A stretch of 13,027 bases of DNA from JAEUNJ01 sp052035955. Lineage in GTDB: Bacteria; Pseudomonadota; Gammaproteobacteria; Burkholderiales; Rhodocyclaceae. The position numbers and the translations under genes are program-made. The notes under the pieces were generated by a model that worked only from the letters and a program-made list of their open reading frames with translations, did no database searches and was not told the DNA's origin. This document shows positions 6,372-13,027 of the stretch, piece by piece. The stretch covers positions 1 through 13,027 of the forward strand of contig JBPOHD010000002.1 of NCBI GenBank assembly GCA_052035955.1, written 5' to 3'. Positions within the stretch are counted from its first letter, which is position 1. Every line of letters starts with the position of its first letter.

Positions 6372-7286
6372 TCAGGCGGCCTTGACGGCCTGGGTGCCGG
6401 GCAGCCGGCAGTCGAGCAGCGCCTGGCGCACCACGTCCACGGCCTGGTGGCGGGGGTAGCTGACGCGCCAGACGAGGCCGACGCGGCGGCTGGGCTGGGG
6501 ATCGATGAAGGACCTGGTGCGCAGCAGGGCGTCGTTCTTCGGGATGTCGTCCACGGCGGCGGCCGGCATCACGGTGACGCCGACGCCCGAGGCCACCATG
6601 TGGCGGATGGTCTCCAGGGAACTGCCTTCCATCAGCAGGGGATTGCCCTGGCCGAGGTTGGCGCAGAGGTCCAGCACCTGGTCGCGGAAGCAGTTGCCGC
6701 TGCCCAGCATCAGCAGCGGTTCCTTGAGCAGCAGGCGGGGATCGATGGCCTTGTGCTTCGCCCAGGGGTGGGCGGCCGGCACCAGGGTGCGGAACATTTC
6801 GTCATACACGGGCTGCGCCACCAGGCCCGGCTCCGCCAGGGGCAGGGCGATGACGATCACGTCCAGCTCGGCGGCCTTCAGCTTCTCCACCAGGCGGTGG
6901 GTGAAGTTCTCCTCGATCAGCAGCGGCATGGCCGGCGCCCGCTCCTTGAGCAGGGGCACCAGGCGCGGCAGCAGCCACGGCCCGATGGTGTAGATGACGC
7001 CCAGGCGCAGCGTTCCCTTGAGGGGATCCTTGCCGGCCGCCGCGATCTCCTGCACCAGGGCCGATTCGGCCAGCACCCGCTCGGCCTGGGCGACCACCCG
7101 CTGGCCGATCTCCGTGACGCGCACCTCCTGGGGCGAGCGCTCGAAGAGGACCACGCCGAGCTCGTCCTCCAGCTTCTTCACGGAGACCGAGAGGGTGGGC
7201 TGGGAGACGAAGCACTTCTCCGCCGCCCGGCCGAAATGGCGTTCGCGGGCCAGGGCGACGATGTAGCGCAGGTCGGTCAGGGTCAT
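6372..7286 (-). CDS. oxyR: LysR-type peroxide sensor and transcription regulator OxyR
   Basis: 304 residues from the ATG at 7286, with the LysR helix-turn-helix at about 4-62 (LRYIVALARERHFGRAAEKC, then SQPTLSVSVKKLEDELG) and a substrate-binding-type sensor domain from about 91. The redox cysteines fall at C199 and C208 in GNCFRDQVLDLC, the same numbering and 9-residue spacing as E. coli OxyR, so peroxide sensing by disulfide formation is expected. An in-frame ATG 18 nt upstream (7304) would only add MGDNPA; 7286 fits the family better. No strong ribosome site is visible for either. It is encoded just upstream of its likely targets ahpC and ahpF on the same strand. It diverges from the CDF exporter gene. 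Confidence 0.97.
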   Translation of the reverse strand: MTLTDLRYIVALARERHFGRAAEKCFVSQPTLSVSVKKLEDELGVVLFERSPQEVRVTEIGQRVVAQAERVLAESALVQEIAAAGKDPLKGTLRLGVIYTIGPWLLPRLVPLLKERAPAMPLLIEENFTHRLVEKLKAAELDVIVIALPLAEPGLVAQPVYDEMFRTLVPAAHPWAKHKAIDPRLLLKEPLLMLGSGNCFRDQVLDLCANLGQGNPLLMEGSSLETIRHMVASGVGVTVMPAAAVDDIPKNDALLRTRSFIDPQPSRRVGLVWRVSYPRHQAVDVVRQALLDCRLPGTQAVKAA

Positions 7287-7343
7287 GGCCGGATTATCGC
7301 CCAAGCCGGCGGCCCGGCGTTTCGGCTAGGATCAACGGCAAGG

Positions 7344-7612
7344 ATCTCACCGCAGAGGACGCAGAGGACGCAGAGGACAGGGAGGGCAATCGTTTATCGC
7401 CGGGATTGCGGGTGCACGCCAAGTGCGCCCTCGGTGCCCGGGTCCCCGGCATTGAACCCAAAGACCGCGCCACGAAGGTACGGAGACGCAGAGAAGGGCG
7501 GGGAAACCTGGAAGCCGTTGATCGCCCGTAACCCGCCGACGCGTGGATATGCACTCAAAGCCAACGCCTTGGTTTTCCTCTGCGCTCTCTGTGCCTCTGT
7601 GGTGAAAAGGTT
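7344..7612. repeat. Composite CAGAGG-type repeat in the oxyR/CDF divergent region
   Basis: This fills most of the 361 bp gap between the divergent oxyR and CDF genes. The first left arm (about 7344-7385) holds three perfect tandem CGCAGAGGA units (7351-7359, 7360-7368, 7369-7377). A second left-arm-like block starts with CCACGAAGG near 7470 and continues with GGAGACGCAGAG to about 7497. A single right arm lies at about 7574-7610 (CCTCTGCGCTCTCTG, then TGCCTCTGTGGTGAAAAGG). Arm one and the right arm are inverted relative to each other, allowing for a one-base slip. The stretch between them has no gene that I can support. Confidence 0.88.
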
Positions 7613-7647
7613 TTCGTCGAATTGAACGCGGCATTCGGAATCGGACC

Positions 7648-8583
7648 ATGGCCCACGACCACGGACACCACCAACACCACGGACATCATCACCACGGCCC
7701 CGCCGGCGGGCACGACTACGGCCGCGCCTTCCTGATCGGCATCGTGCTGAACCTCGGCTTCGTGGGCGTGGAATGGACCGCCGGCTTCCTCGCCCACTCC
7801 CTGGCCCTGATGGCCGACGCCACCCACAACCTTGGGGACGTGCTGGGCCTGGTGCTGGCCTGGGGCGCCAGCGTGCTGGCCCGCCGCCGCCCCAGCGAAC
7901 GCTATACCTACGGCCTGCGCGGCACCTCCATCCTGGCCGCCCTGGCCAATGCCGTCATCCTGCTGCTGATCACCGGCGGCCTGGCCTGGGAGGCCCTGCA
8001 GCGCTTCGATGCGCCGCGCCCCGTGGCGGGCGGGCTGATGATGGCGGTCGCCGCCATCGGCGTCGTGATCAACGGTGTCACCGCCTGGTTGTTCATGGCT
8101 GGCGCCAAGGGCGACCTGAACCTGCGCGGCGCCTACCTGCACATGGCGGCGGACGCCGCCGTCTCCCTGGGCGTCGTGGTCGCCGGAGGACTGGTCATGG
8201 CCACCGGCTGGGCCTGGCTCGATCCCCTGATGACCCTGGTGGTGGTCGCCGTCATCGCCCTGGGTACCTGGAGCCTGCTGCGGGAATCCGTCGCCCTCGC
8301 CCTGCAGGCCGTGCCCGGCGGCATCGAGGCGGCCGAGGTACGGGCCTGGCTGGCCGCCCTGCCCGGCGTCGCCGAGGTCCATGACCTGCACATCTGGGGC
8401 ATGAGCACCACCGAGACGGCGCTCACCGTCCATCTCGTGTTCCCGGACGGCCATCCGGGCGATGCCTTCATCGGTGGCGTCGCCCATGACATCGGCCACC
8501 GCTTCCGGATCCACCACGTCACCATCCAGGTGGAACTCGCCGACGGCAGCCCCTGCGCACTGGCGCCGGATCATGTGGTGTGA
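7648..8583 (+). CDS. CDF-family metal cation exporter (CzcD/ZitB-like, probably Zn/Cd)
   Basis: 311 residues from ATG 7648. The N-terminus is strongly His-rich (HDHGHHQHHGHHHHG, residues 3-17), a typical metal-binding lead. Six membrane helices follow. The transport-site motifs are HNLGD (H60, D64) in TM2 and HMAAD (H165, D169) in TM5. In this family the HxxxD type is associated with Zn2+/Cd2+ rather than Fe/Mn. A cytoplasmic C-terminal domain begins near 220 with the characteristic VHDLHIWGMSTTETALTVHL (244-263). It should export metal from the cytoplasm in exchange for protons. The gene diverges from oxyR across a repeat-filled spacer and appears monocistronic; peroxide control is not evident. 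Exact metal preference is inferred. Confidence 0.95.
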   Translation: MAHDHGHHQHHGHHHHGPAGGHDYGRAFLIGIVLNLGFVGVEWTAGFLAHSLALMADATHNLGDVLGLVLAWGASVLARRRPSERYTYGLRGTSILAALANAVILLLITGGLAWEALQRFDAPRPVAGGLMMAVAAIGVVINGVTAWLFMAGAKGDLNLRGAYLHMAADAAVSLGVVVAGGLVMATGWAWLDPLMTLVVVAVIALGTWSLLRESVALALQAVPGGIEAAEVRAWLAALPGVAEVHDLHIWGMSTTETALTVHLVFPDGHPGDAFIGGVAHDIGHRFRIHHVTIQVELADGSPCALAPDHVV

Positions 8584-8612
8584 GGCCGGCGGTCGTCGCA
8601 GGCCAAAGCCCG

Positions 8613-8911
8613 ACCACCAAGACACCAAGACACCAAGACACCAAGGGCACCAACGGGCACCGAGGAGCGCCAGGAAGGGCATGCCCATGGGAAACCCCTT
8701 GCCGCAGCGAAGGCGCAAACGGCCGCAGAGAACGGCAGTGCCTGGGAATCCGACCGGGTCTTCGTGGAAGCGGCGTCCTCGCCGCGATGCAGCCGGAATC
8801 GACGGGTTCGCGCCGGGGTCGGCACTTCCGCAAGGCTCTGCCGCGGCTTTCGAGCAGGCGCGACGCCCTCCCGCGGGGCTCCCCGACCGGCTTTCCCGAT
8901 GCCTTGGTGGT
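8613..8911. repeat. CACCAAGA tandem repeat element with inverted ends
   Basis: Within the 384 bp between the CDF gene and the next CDS, units of CACCAAGA start at 8615, 8623 and 8631, followed by CACCAAGGG at 8639 and CACCAACGG at 8648. The outermost ACCACCAAG (8613-8621) is perfectly inverted at 8903-8911 (CTTGGTGGT), giving a 299 bp element bounded by 9 bp inverted ends. The interior has no transposase or supportable gene; a CGCAGAGAACGG block near 8724 hints at the other repeat vocabulary. Confidence 0.82.
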
Positions 8912-8932
8912 GACGGCCTTTGCCCCTACAAT
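8904..8932 (+). promoter_or_regulatory. Candidate promoter for the coiled-coil/AAA+ pair
   Basis: TTGGTG (8904-8909) and TACAAT (8927-8932, 5 of 6 to TATAAT) are 17 bp apart. Transcription would start near 8939, about 30 nt before the ATG at 8968. The -35 box is part of the right arm of the CACCAAG repeat. Assigned by eye. Confidence 0.4.
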
Positions 8933-8967
8933 TTCCCTTCCCCCATGATCCCGGATAGGCGAACACC

Positions 8968-10272
8968 ATGAGCGGTCCCTGTGCGGCCACCTTCGGTCTC
9001 GAGGCCGGCCTGCTGATCGCCGCCGCCGAAGCGATCCGCGCCGCCGAGGCCATCGCCCGCGGCTACGCCGAGGAAGAGGCGCGGCAGGCCGGGGAGCGGG
9101 CCCGGCGGGCAGAGGAAAGGCGGAACCTGCGGGAGGCCGCCGCCGCCGGACGGCAGGCCCAGGCCCGGGAGTCGGAGCGCCGCGAATCCCGCCTGCGCCA
9201 GCTGGCCGCTGCCTGGGAGAGCCTGGGGAAGGCCCGCGCCGCCGGCGCGAAGCTGGACACTTCCATTCCCCCGCCGCCGTCCGGCCCCGAGGGAGTCGCC
9301 CGCCACCTGGCCCTGCTGCAGGAGCGCGGCGAGGCCATCGCCGAGGCCCTGGCCGGCCTCGCGGACGAGCTGTCCGGGGACGCCCGCGCCGATCTGTCGA
9401 CACTGCTCGCCGGCGGCGTTTCCGCTGCGGCGCAAATCGAGGCCCATGCGGCGCGCATGCGCCTGGCCGGGGCCGGGGCCGACGCGGTCGCCGAGCGCCG
9501 GCGAACCGTCGAGCGGGTCCTGGCCCGCCTTGCGCTGGCCGGGGACGAACCGCTGCCGCCGGCCCTGGAGGCGATCGCCGCCGAGATACTGGCCGCTCCC
9601 GGGGTCGAGCGGGCCGAGGCCCTGGCCCTGGAACTGCGCCTGCGGGTCCAGGCGCACAACGAGGCCGCGGCGGCCCGGCAGCAGGATCGGGAGACCGCCG
9701 GCAGGCTCGCGGGCCAGTTGCCGGCCGACGAGGTGGCAGACCCCCTGCGGGACGCCCTGGACGACGTGGCGGCGGGACGGGCGCCGCTGACCGCGGACCT
9801 GGCGGAACGGGCCCGGGCCGCCATCGCGGCCGCGGAGCAGGCCAGGCTCGACGCCGCCGCCGCGCTGGTGCTGGAACAGTCCCTGAAGGACCTGGGCTAC
9901 GAGGTGGAGGAGATCGCCGGGACCCTCTTCGTCGAGGGCGGCGTCGCCCATTTCCGCAAGGCGGGCTGGGGCGACTACCACGTCCGCCTGCGGGTCGACG
10001 CGCAGCGCGGGGCCATGAACTTCAACGTCGTGCGCGCCGGCACGGCCGAGGATGATCGGCGCATCGAGGACATGATGGCCGAGGAGCGATGGTGCGCCGA
10101 GTTCCCGAAGCTCTTCGCCACCCTGGCCGCCCGCGGGCTGAAGATCGACGTGACCCGCCTGCTGCAGGCCGGCGAGGTGCCGGTGCAGGTGGTGGACGCG
10201 GCGTCCCTGCCCGGCCGCACCGACGCCGACCAAGCCAGGCCGGCGGGACCGCTGAAGAAGGAAATCCGATGA
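8968..10272 (+). CDS. Uncharacterised Ala/Arg/Glu-rich probable coiled-coil protein, upstream of an AAA+ ATPase
   Basis: 434 residues; I do not recognise a named family. Residues 19-95 and 210-305 are Ala/Arg/Glu-rich, of helical, probably coiled-coil character. A short Pro patch (PPPPSGPEG, 101-109) separates the first from a middle helical region (about 110-205). The C-terminal 115 residues look different: a mixed alpha/beta globular domain with aromatic and Gly residues (DLGYEVEEIAGTLFVEGG, 308-325; HFRKAGWGDYHVRLRV, 328-343; MNFNVVRAG, 350-358; ERWCAEFPKL, 373-382). No signal peptide, membrane helix or catalytic motif is evident, so it is probably cytoplasmic. A weak ribosome site (GGATAGG) precedes the ATG. 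The same-strand AAA+ gene follows 226 bp later, after an inverted repeat. A substrate-adaptor or scaffold role for that ATPase is a guess from context. Confidence 0.85.
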   Translation: MSGPCAATFGLEAGLLIAAAEAIRAAEAIARGYAEEEARQAGERARRAEERRNLREAAAAGRQAQARESERRESRLRQLAAAWESLGKARAAGAKLDTSIPPPPSGPEGVARHLALLQERGEAIAEALAGLADELSGDARADLSTLLAGGVSAAAQIEAHAARMRLAGAGADAVAERRRTVERVLARLALAGDEPLPPALEAIAAEILAAPGVERAEALALELRLRVQAHNEAAAARQQDRETAGRLAGQLPADEVADPLRDALDDVAAGRAPLTADLAERARAAIAAAEQARLDAAAALVLEQSLKDLGYEVEEIAGTLFVEGGVAHFRKAGWGDYHVRLRVDAQRGAMNFNVVRAGTAEDDRRIEDMMAEERWCAEFPKLFATLAARGLKIDVTRLLQAGEVPVQVVDAASLPGRTDADQARPAGPLKKEIR

Positions 10273-10283
10273 AGCGAAGATCG

Positions 10284-10477
10284 TTCACCACAGAGGACGC
10301 AGAGGGCGCGGAGAAAAGCATGAGAAATGCCAATGGCAACATTCGGCCGAGGCATCGTTTTTGGAAGGATTTGTCTTTGCTTTCCTTGGTGTCCCTTGGT
10401 GCTCTTGGTGTCTTGGTGGTTGGCCCTGGATTTCCCGCTTGGCCTTCCTCCGCGACCTCTGCGTCCTCTGCGGTGAA
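10284..10477. repeat. Near-perfect 30 bp inverted repeat element, with a nested CTTGGTG block
   Basis: The arm at 10284-10313 (TTCACCACAGAGGACGCAGA, continuing to CGCGGAG) matches the complement of 10448-10477 at 28 of 30 positions; the spacer is 134 bp. Inside the spacer, at about 10383-10421, lie four CTTGGTG units ending in CTTGGTGGT, the right-arm vocabulary of the other repeat type, without a matching left arm. The element starts 12 bp after the upstream stop codon and ends 21 bp before the AAA+ start codon, so a read-through transcript would contain the whole hairpin. Confidence 0.92.
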
Positions 10478-10498
10478 TGACAGCCTTCCCAATCCATC

Positions 10499-12415
10499 AT
10501 GACCGACGACCTCACCCCCCGCTGGCTCAAGGACCTGGAGCGGCTGCTGCCGATCCGCTCCCAGTTCGTCGTCTCGGGCAACATCCGCGACAGCCTGCTG
10601 CTGCCGCTGCCCGGCATGGCGCCGACCCTGGTGCCGCTGCTGCGCGGCCTGTGGGAGCGGCTCAGGGCGGCGGGCTACCGCTACCTGCTGGTCTTCGATC
10701 CGGCCGACGGCCTGCGCGTCTATCCGGCCGAGCCGGCGGTGGCCGACCTGGCGGTGCGCATCCACGACCTCAAGCTCCAGGACGGCATCATGCCCATGGG
10801 CCTGGAATCACTGGCCGCCCTGATGAAGCGCCTGGCCGCCTCGCGGGAGGTCCGGGGCGCCCTGATCGTCGATTTCGCCTCCCGCCTGGCCCGCGCCGCC
10901 GACCACCTGGACGCCAACGAGCACCGCTTCTTCGTCGCCGCCGAGAAACTCTCCCTGGCCGCCAACCCCGTCGTGCCCAAGCCGGAGGCGGCGCCCGGCG
11001 GTCCGTCGGCCGCGGCCCCGGCGGCCGCGTCGGCTCCCGCGGCCCCAGCCGCCCAGGCGGCCCCCGCCGGCCCGCCCCTGTTCAACCCGGTGGTCTGGCT
11101 GGTGAACCGCCCCCAGGACCTGCCCTCCTGGTTCGCCATGGATTCCGAGCGCATCGCCAGCCTCACCGTCGGCCGGCCGGACTTCGAGACCCGCCAGGCT
11201 GCCGCCCGGCAGCTGGCGCCGCTGTTTCCCGGCCACGCCGAAGCCGGCGAGGCCGAGCGCGAGGAATTCGCCCGCCGCTTCGCCAACACCACCGACGGCC
11301 TCACCCTGGTGGCGCTGGCCGACGTGGCCCAGCTTGCCCTGCGCCAGGACATCGGCCTGAAACGCGTCGAGGATGCCGTGCGCTGCTACAAAGTCGGGGC
11401 GCTCGACAACCCCTGGCGCAAGGACTACCTGAAGGAAAAGATCCGCGGCGCCCGGGTGGCCATCGAGGACCGGGTGAAGGGCCAGCACCAGGCCACCGTC
11501 AAGACCATCGATATCCTGATGCGCTCGGTGATGGGCCTCACCGGTGCCCAGGCCCGGTCAGGCGGCAGCCGGCCGCGCGGCGTGCTCTTCTTCGCCGGGC
11601 CCACCGGCGTCGGCAAGACCGAGCTGGCGAAGACGCTGACCCAGCTGATCTTCGGCGACGAGCGGGCCTACATCCGCTTCGACATGAGCGAGTTCGCCGA
11701 GGAGCATGCCGGCGCCCGCCTGCTCGGCGCGCCCCCCGGCTACATCGGCTACGACGCCGGTGGAGAGCTCACCGACGCCGTCCGCGAGAAGCCCTTCTCG
11801 GTGGTCCTCTTCGACGAGATCGAGAAGGCCCACCCGCGCATCCTGGACAAGTTCCTGCAGATCCTCGAGGACGGCCGCCTGACCGACGGCCGGGGCGACA
11901 CGGCCTACTTCTCCGAGGCCGTCATCGTCTTCACCTCCAACCTGGGCATCTACGTCGCCGACGAGCAGGGCCGCCGCGTGCAGAACGTGCGTCCCGGCGA
12001 CCCCTACGACGTCGTCGAGGGCCGGGTGCGCAACGCCATCGCCGACCACTTCAAGTACCGCCTGGCGCGGCCGGAGATCCTCAACCGCATCGGCGACAAC
12101 ATCGTCGTCTTCAACTTCATCTCCGCCGACATCGCCGCCCGCATCTTCGCCGGCATGCTGGCCAACGTGGTCGCCCGGGTGCGCGACGAGCACAAGGTGG
12201 AACTGGTCCTGCCCGACCCGGTGCGCGAGCGCCTGCTGGGCATCTGCACCCGGGACCTCTCCAACGGCGGCCGCGGCATCGGCAACGCCCTGGAATCCGC
12301 CTTCATCAACCCCCTGTCCCGGGCCCTGTTCGACCTGGACCTGGAGGGGCGCGGGCAGGTCACGGTGGCGGACGTGGTCGAGGAGGACCGGGTGTTCTCG
12401 GTGACGGTGGCGTGA
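10499..12415 (+). CDS. AAA+ ATPase with ClpB-D2-like module and a P-loop-less AAA-like N-terminal region
   Basis: 638 residues. The C-terminal half is a complete Hsp100/ClpB second-ring ATPase: a GQHQATVKTI linker (328-337), Walker A GPTGVGKT (367-374), pore loop GYIGYDAGG (414-422), Walker B VVLFDE (435-440), sensor 1 TSN (479-481), arginine finger in PEILNRIG (525-532, R530) and sensor 2 GGRGIGNALE (590-599). The first 310 residues follow an AAA-like order, with FVVSGNIRD (23-31), a Walker-B-like GALIVDFASRL (120-130) and a sensor-like NPVVWLVNR (196-204), but no GxxxxGK[ST]. An Ala/Pro-rich linker spans about 160-193. No ClpP-docking IGF/IGL loop was recognised, so an unfoldase or remodeller working without ClpP is more likely. 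ATG 10499 lacks a clear ribosome site. The substrate is unknown; the preceding gene is the natural partner candidate. Confidence 0.9.
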   Translation: MTDDLTPRWLKDLERLLPIRSQFVVSGNIRDSLLLPLPGMAPTLVPLLRGLWERLRAAGYRYLLVFDPADGLRVYPAEPAVADLAVRIHDLKLQDGIMPMGLESLAALMKRLAASREVRGALIVDFASRLARAADHLDANEHRFFVAAEKLSLAANPVVPKPEAAPGGPSAAAPAAASAPAAPAAQAAPAGPPLFNPVVWLVNRPQDLPSWFAMDSERIASLTVGRPDFETRQAAARQLAPLFPGHAEAGEAEREEFARRFANTTDGLTLVALADVAQLALRQDIGLKRVEDAVRCYKVGALDNPWRKDYLKEKIRGARVAIEDRVKGQHQATVKTIDILMRSVMGLTGAQARSGGSRPRGVLFFAGPTGVGKTELAKTLTQLIFGDERAYIRFDMSEFAEEHAGARLLGAPPGYIGYDAGGELTDAVREKPFSVVLFDEIEKAHPRILDKFLQILEDGRLTDGRGDTAYFSEAVIVFTSNLGIYVADEQGRRVQNVRPGDPYDVVEGRVRNAIADHFKYRLARPEILNRIGDNIVVFNFISADIAARIFAGMLANVVARVRDEHKVELVLPDPVRERLLGICTRDLSNGGRGIGNALESAFINPLSRALFDLDLEGRGQVTVADVVEEDRVFSVTVA

Positions 12416-12428
12416 GGAATCTCCCCCG

Positions 12429-12860
12429 CTAGCGGATGCCGCGGGTGGCCGCCATATCCAGGCGCGTGGCGGCCTTCAGGAGGCCGGCATCCAGGGTGAG
12501 GACCTTTTCCGCGCGCCGGTTGCTGGCAATGGCCAGATGCAGGGCGTCACCCCCGCGCAGGCTGGATTCGTACCTTGCCAGCAGGGTGCGCGCCAGTTCG
12601 TAGTTGGCCGCCACGGGGAGCCAGACCTGAAAGGATTCCCGCACGATGGCCTCGAATTCGGCGATGACCGCGTCGGCGGTCCGGCGGCTGAAATGCTTCA
12701 TGCGCACCTCGCGCGCCACCAGGCTGCAGAACTCCACCCGGGTCCAGTGGCTGACCGCCAGGTTTCCCGCTCCTTGCCTGGCCAGGTAGGCCTCGACCCG
12801 GGGCCTCGCCTCCTCGGTCAGGACGAGGGGAACGACGAAACTGGTGTCCAGATAGAGCAT
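12429..12860 (-). CDS. vapC: Type II toxin, VapC-like PIN-domain ribonuclease
   Basis: 143 residues, normal for VapC. The acidic metal-binding residues of the PIN fold are present: D5 in MLYLDTSFVVPL, E43 in WTRVEFCSL, D105 in RGGDALHLAIA and D124 in LTLDAGLLKAA. Such toxins are Mg2+-dependent RNases that cut tRNA or rRNA when freed from antitoxin. The ATG at 12860 follows the antitoxin stop by one base, and the ribosome site GAGGGAGGA (complement of 12872-12880) lies inside the antitoxin gene, so translation is coupled. It converges on the AAA+ gene with only 13 bp between stop codons. The symbol denotes the family; the exact subfamily and RNA target are not determined. Confidence 0.92.
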   Translation of the reverse strand: MLYLDTSFVVPLVLTEEARPRVEAYLARQGAGNLAVSHWTRVEFCSLVAREVRMKHFSRRTADAVIAEFEAIVRESFQVWLPVAANYELARTLLARYESSLRGGDALHLAIASNRRAEKVLTLDAGLLKAATRLDMAATRGIR

Positions 12861-12861
12861 C

Positions 12862-13026
12862 TCAGCACTCGTCCTCCCTCAGCTTCCGGACGAGCGTTGC
12901 CGAGGCCTCGTCCAGGCGCGGCAACCCGGCGCGAAACCCGGCGCGCGAGGCGAGCGGCGCTTTCGTCTTCTCGACCCCGCTGAGACGCGCGACCGGTTGC
13001 CCGTGCCGGGTGATGACCACGTCCTC
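12862..13026 (-). CDS. Phd/YefM-type antitoxin, C-terminal part (5' end outside window)
   Basis: 54 codons before a TGA at 12864-12862 are visible; the start lies beyond the right edge. The visible protein begins EDVVITRHGQPVARLSGVEK, matching the Phd/YefM pattern 'vxItrxGkpvAxlv' that closes the N-terminal DNA-binding domain, followed by a charged C-terminal tail (RLDEASATLVRKLREDEC) of the kind that wraps around and inhibits the toxin. It is one base upstream of the PIN toxin gene on the same strand, the usual antitoxin-first order. These antitoxins normally repress their own promoter, which would lie outside the window. Confidence 0.85.
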   Translation of the reverse strand, partial: EDVVITRHGQPVARLSGVEKTKAPLASRAGFRAGLPRLDEASATLVRKLREDEC

Positions 13027-13027
13027 C

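Noticed and set aside
7287..7343. GATAAT close to the oxyR start as a -10 box
   Set aside because: It is only about 8 nt from the ATG and has no matching -35 hexamer at a usual distance.
7555..8718. A 387-codon minus-strand frame opposite the CDF gene
   Set aside because: Gly/Gln/Asp/His-rich antisense by-product; the CDF frame is unmistakable, and both ends of this frame lie in repeats.
8613..8911. CRISPR array
   Set aside because: The tandem units are 8-9 nt with no spacers of constant length and no cas genes nearby.
8926..10233. A 435-codon minus-strand frame opposite the coiled-coil gene
   Set aside because: Gly/Leu/Arg/Gln-rich antisense composition with no domain; the + strand frame has a promoter, a plausible start and a sensible protein.
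10477..12432. A 651-codon open frame overlapping the AAA+ gene in another frame
   Set aside because: Arg/Pro/Gly-rich with no motif, whereas the overlapping frame has a complete set of AAA+ motifs.

Overview
This is a high-GC, gene-dense bacterial window, probably from a betaproteobacterium. The Rhodocyclaceae or a relative would fit, judging from the OxyR/AhpC/AhpF set, DUF423 and DUF454 membrane proteins, a diheme cytochrome c peroxidase and abundant CACAGAGG/CACCAAGG intergenic repeats. The lineage is an inference from gene content, not a database match.

Layout, left to right. (1) The 3' part of a HipA-family kinase gene (YjjJ/HipH-like), cut by the left edge, and a small SET-domain protein gene, both on the + strand. 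(2) A minus-strand block that reads from right to left as oxyR, ahpC, ahpF, a DUF454 gene, a diheme cytochrome c peroxidase gene and a DUF423 gene. It is a compact peroxide-defence locus: the sensor (both OxyR redox cysteines at 199 and 208), the cytosolic NADH-driven peroxidase pair AhpC/AhpF, and an exported heme peroxidase fed by respiratory electrons. A plausible OxyR operator and promoter lie just upstream of ahpC. (3) A divergent + strand CDF-type zinc/cadmium exporter with a His-rich N-terminus. (4) A + strand pair: a 434-residue Ala/Arg/Glu-rich, probably coiled-coil protein of unknown function, then a 638-residue AAA+ protein. The AAA+ protein has a ClpB-D2-like ATPase behind an AAA-like region that lacks a P-loop. 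This pair is the best candidate for an undescribed system. (5) At the right edge, on the minus strand, a VapC-type PIN toxin preceded by the end of its Phd/YefM-type antitoxin.

The intergenic spaces hold a family of degenerate repeats built from 8-9 nt units of two vocabularies (CGCAGAGGA-like and CACCAAGA-like). They are usually arranged as inverted arms that could fold into long hairpins. One lies between ahpC and ahpF, one between the coiled-coil and AAA+ genes (arms 28/30 identical), one in the oxyR/CDF divergent region, one before the coiled-coil gene (where its right arm may supply a -35 box), and a decayed one before the cytochrome c peroxidase gene, where it confuses the start codon. 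No tRNA, rRNA, CRISPR array or recognisable transposase was seen.
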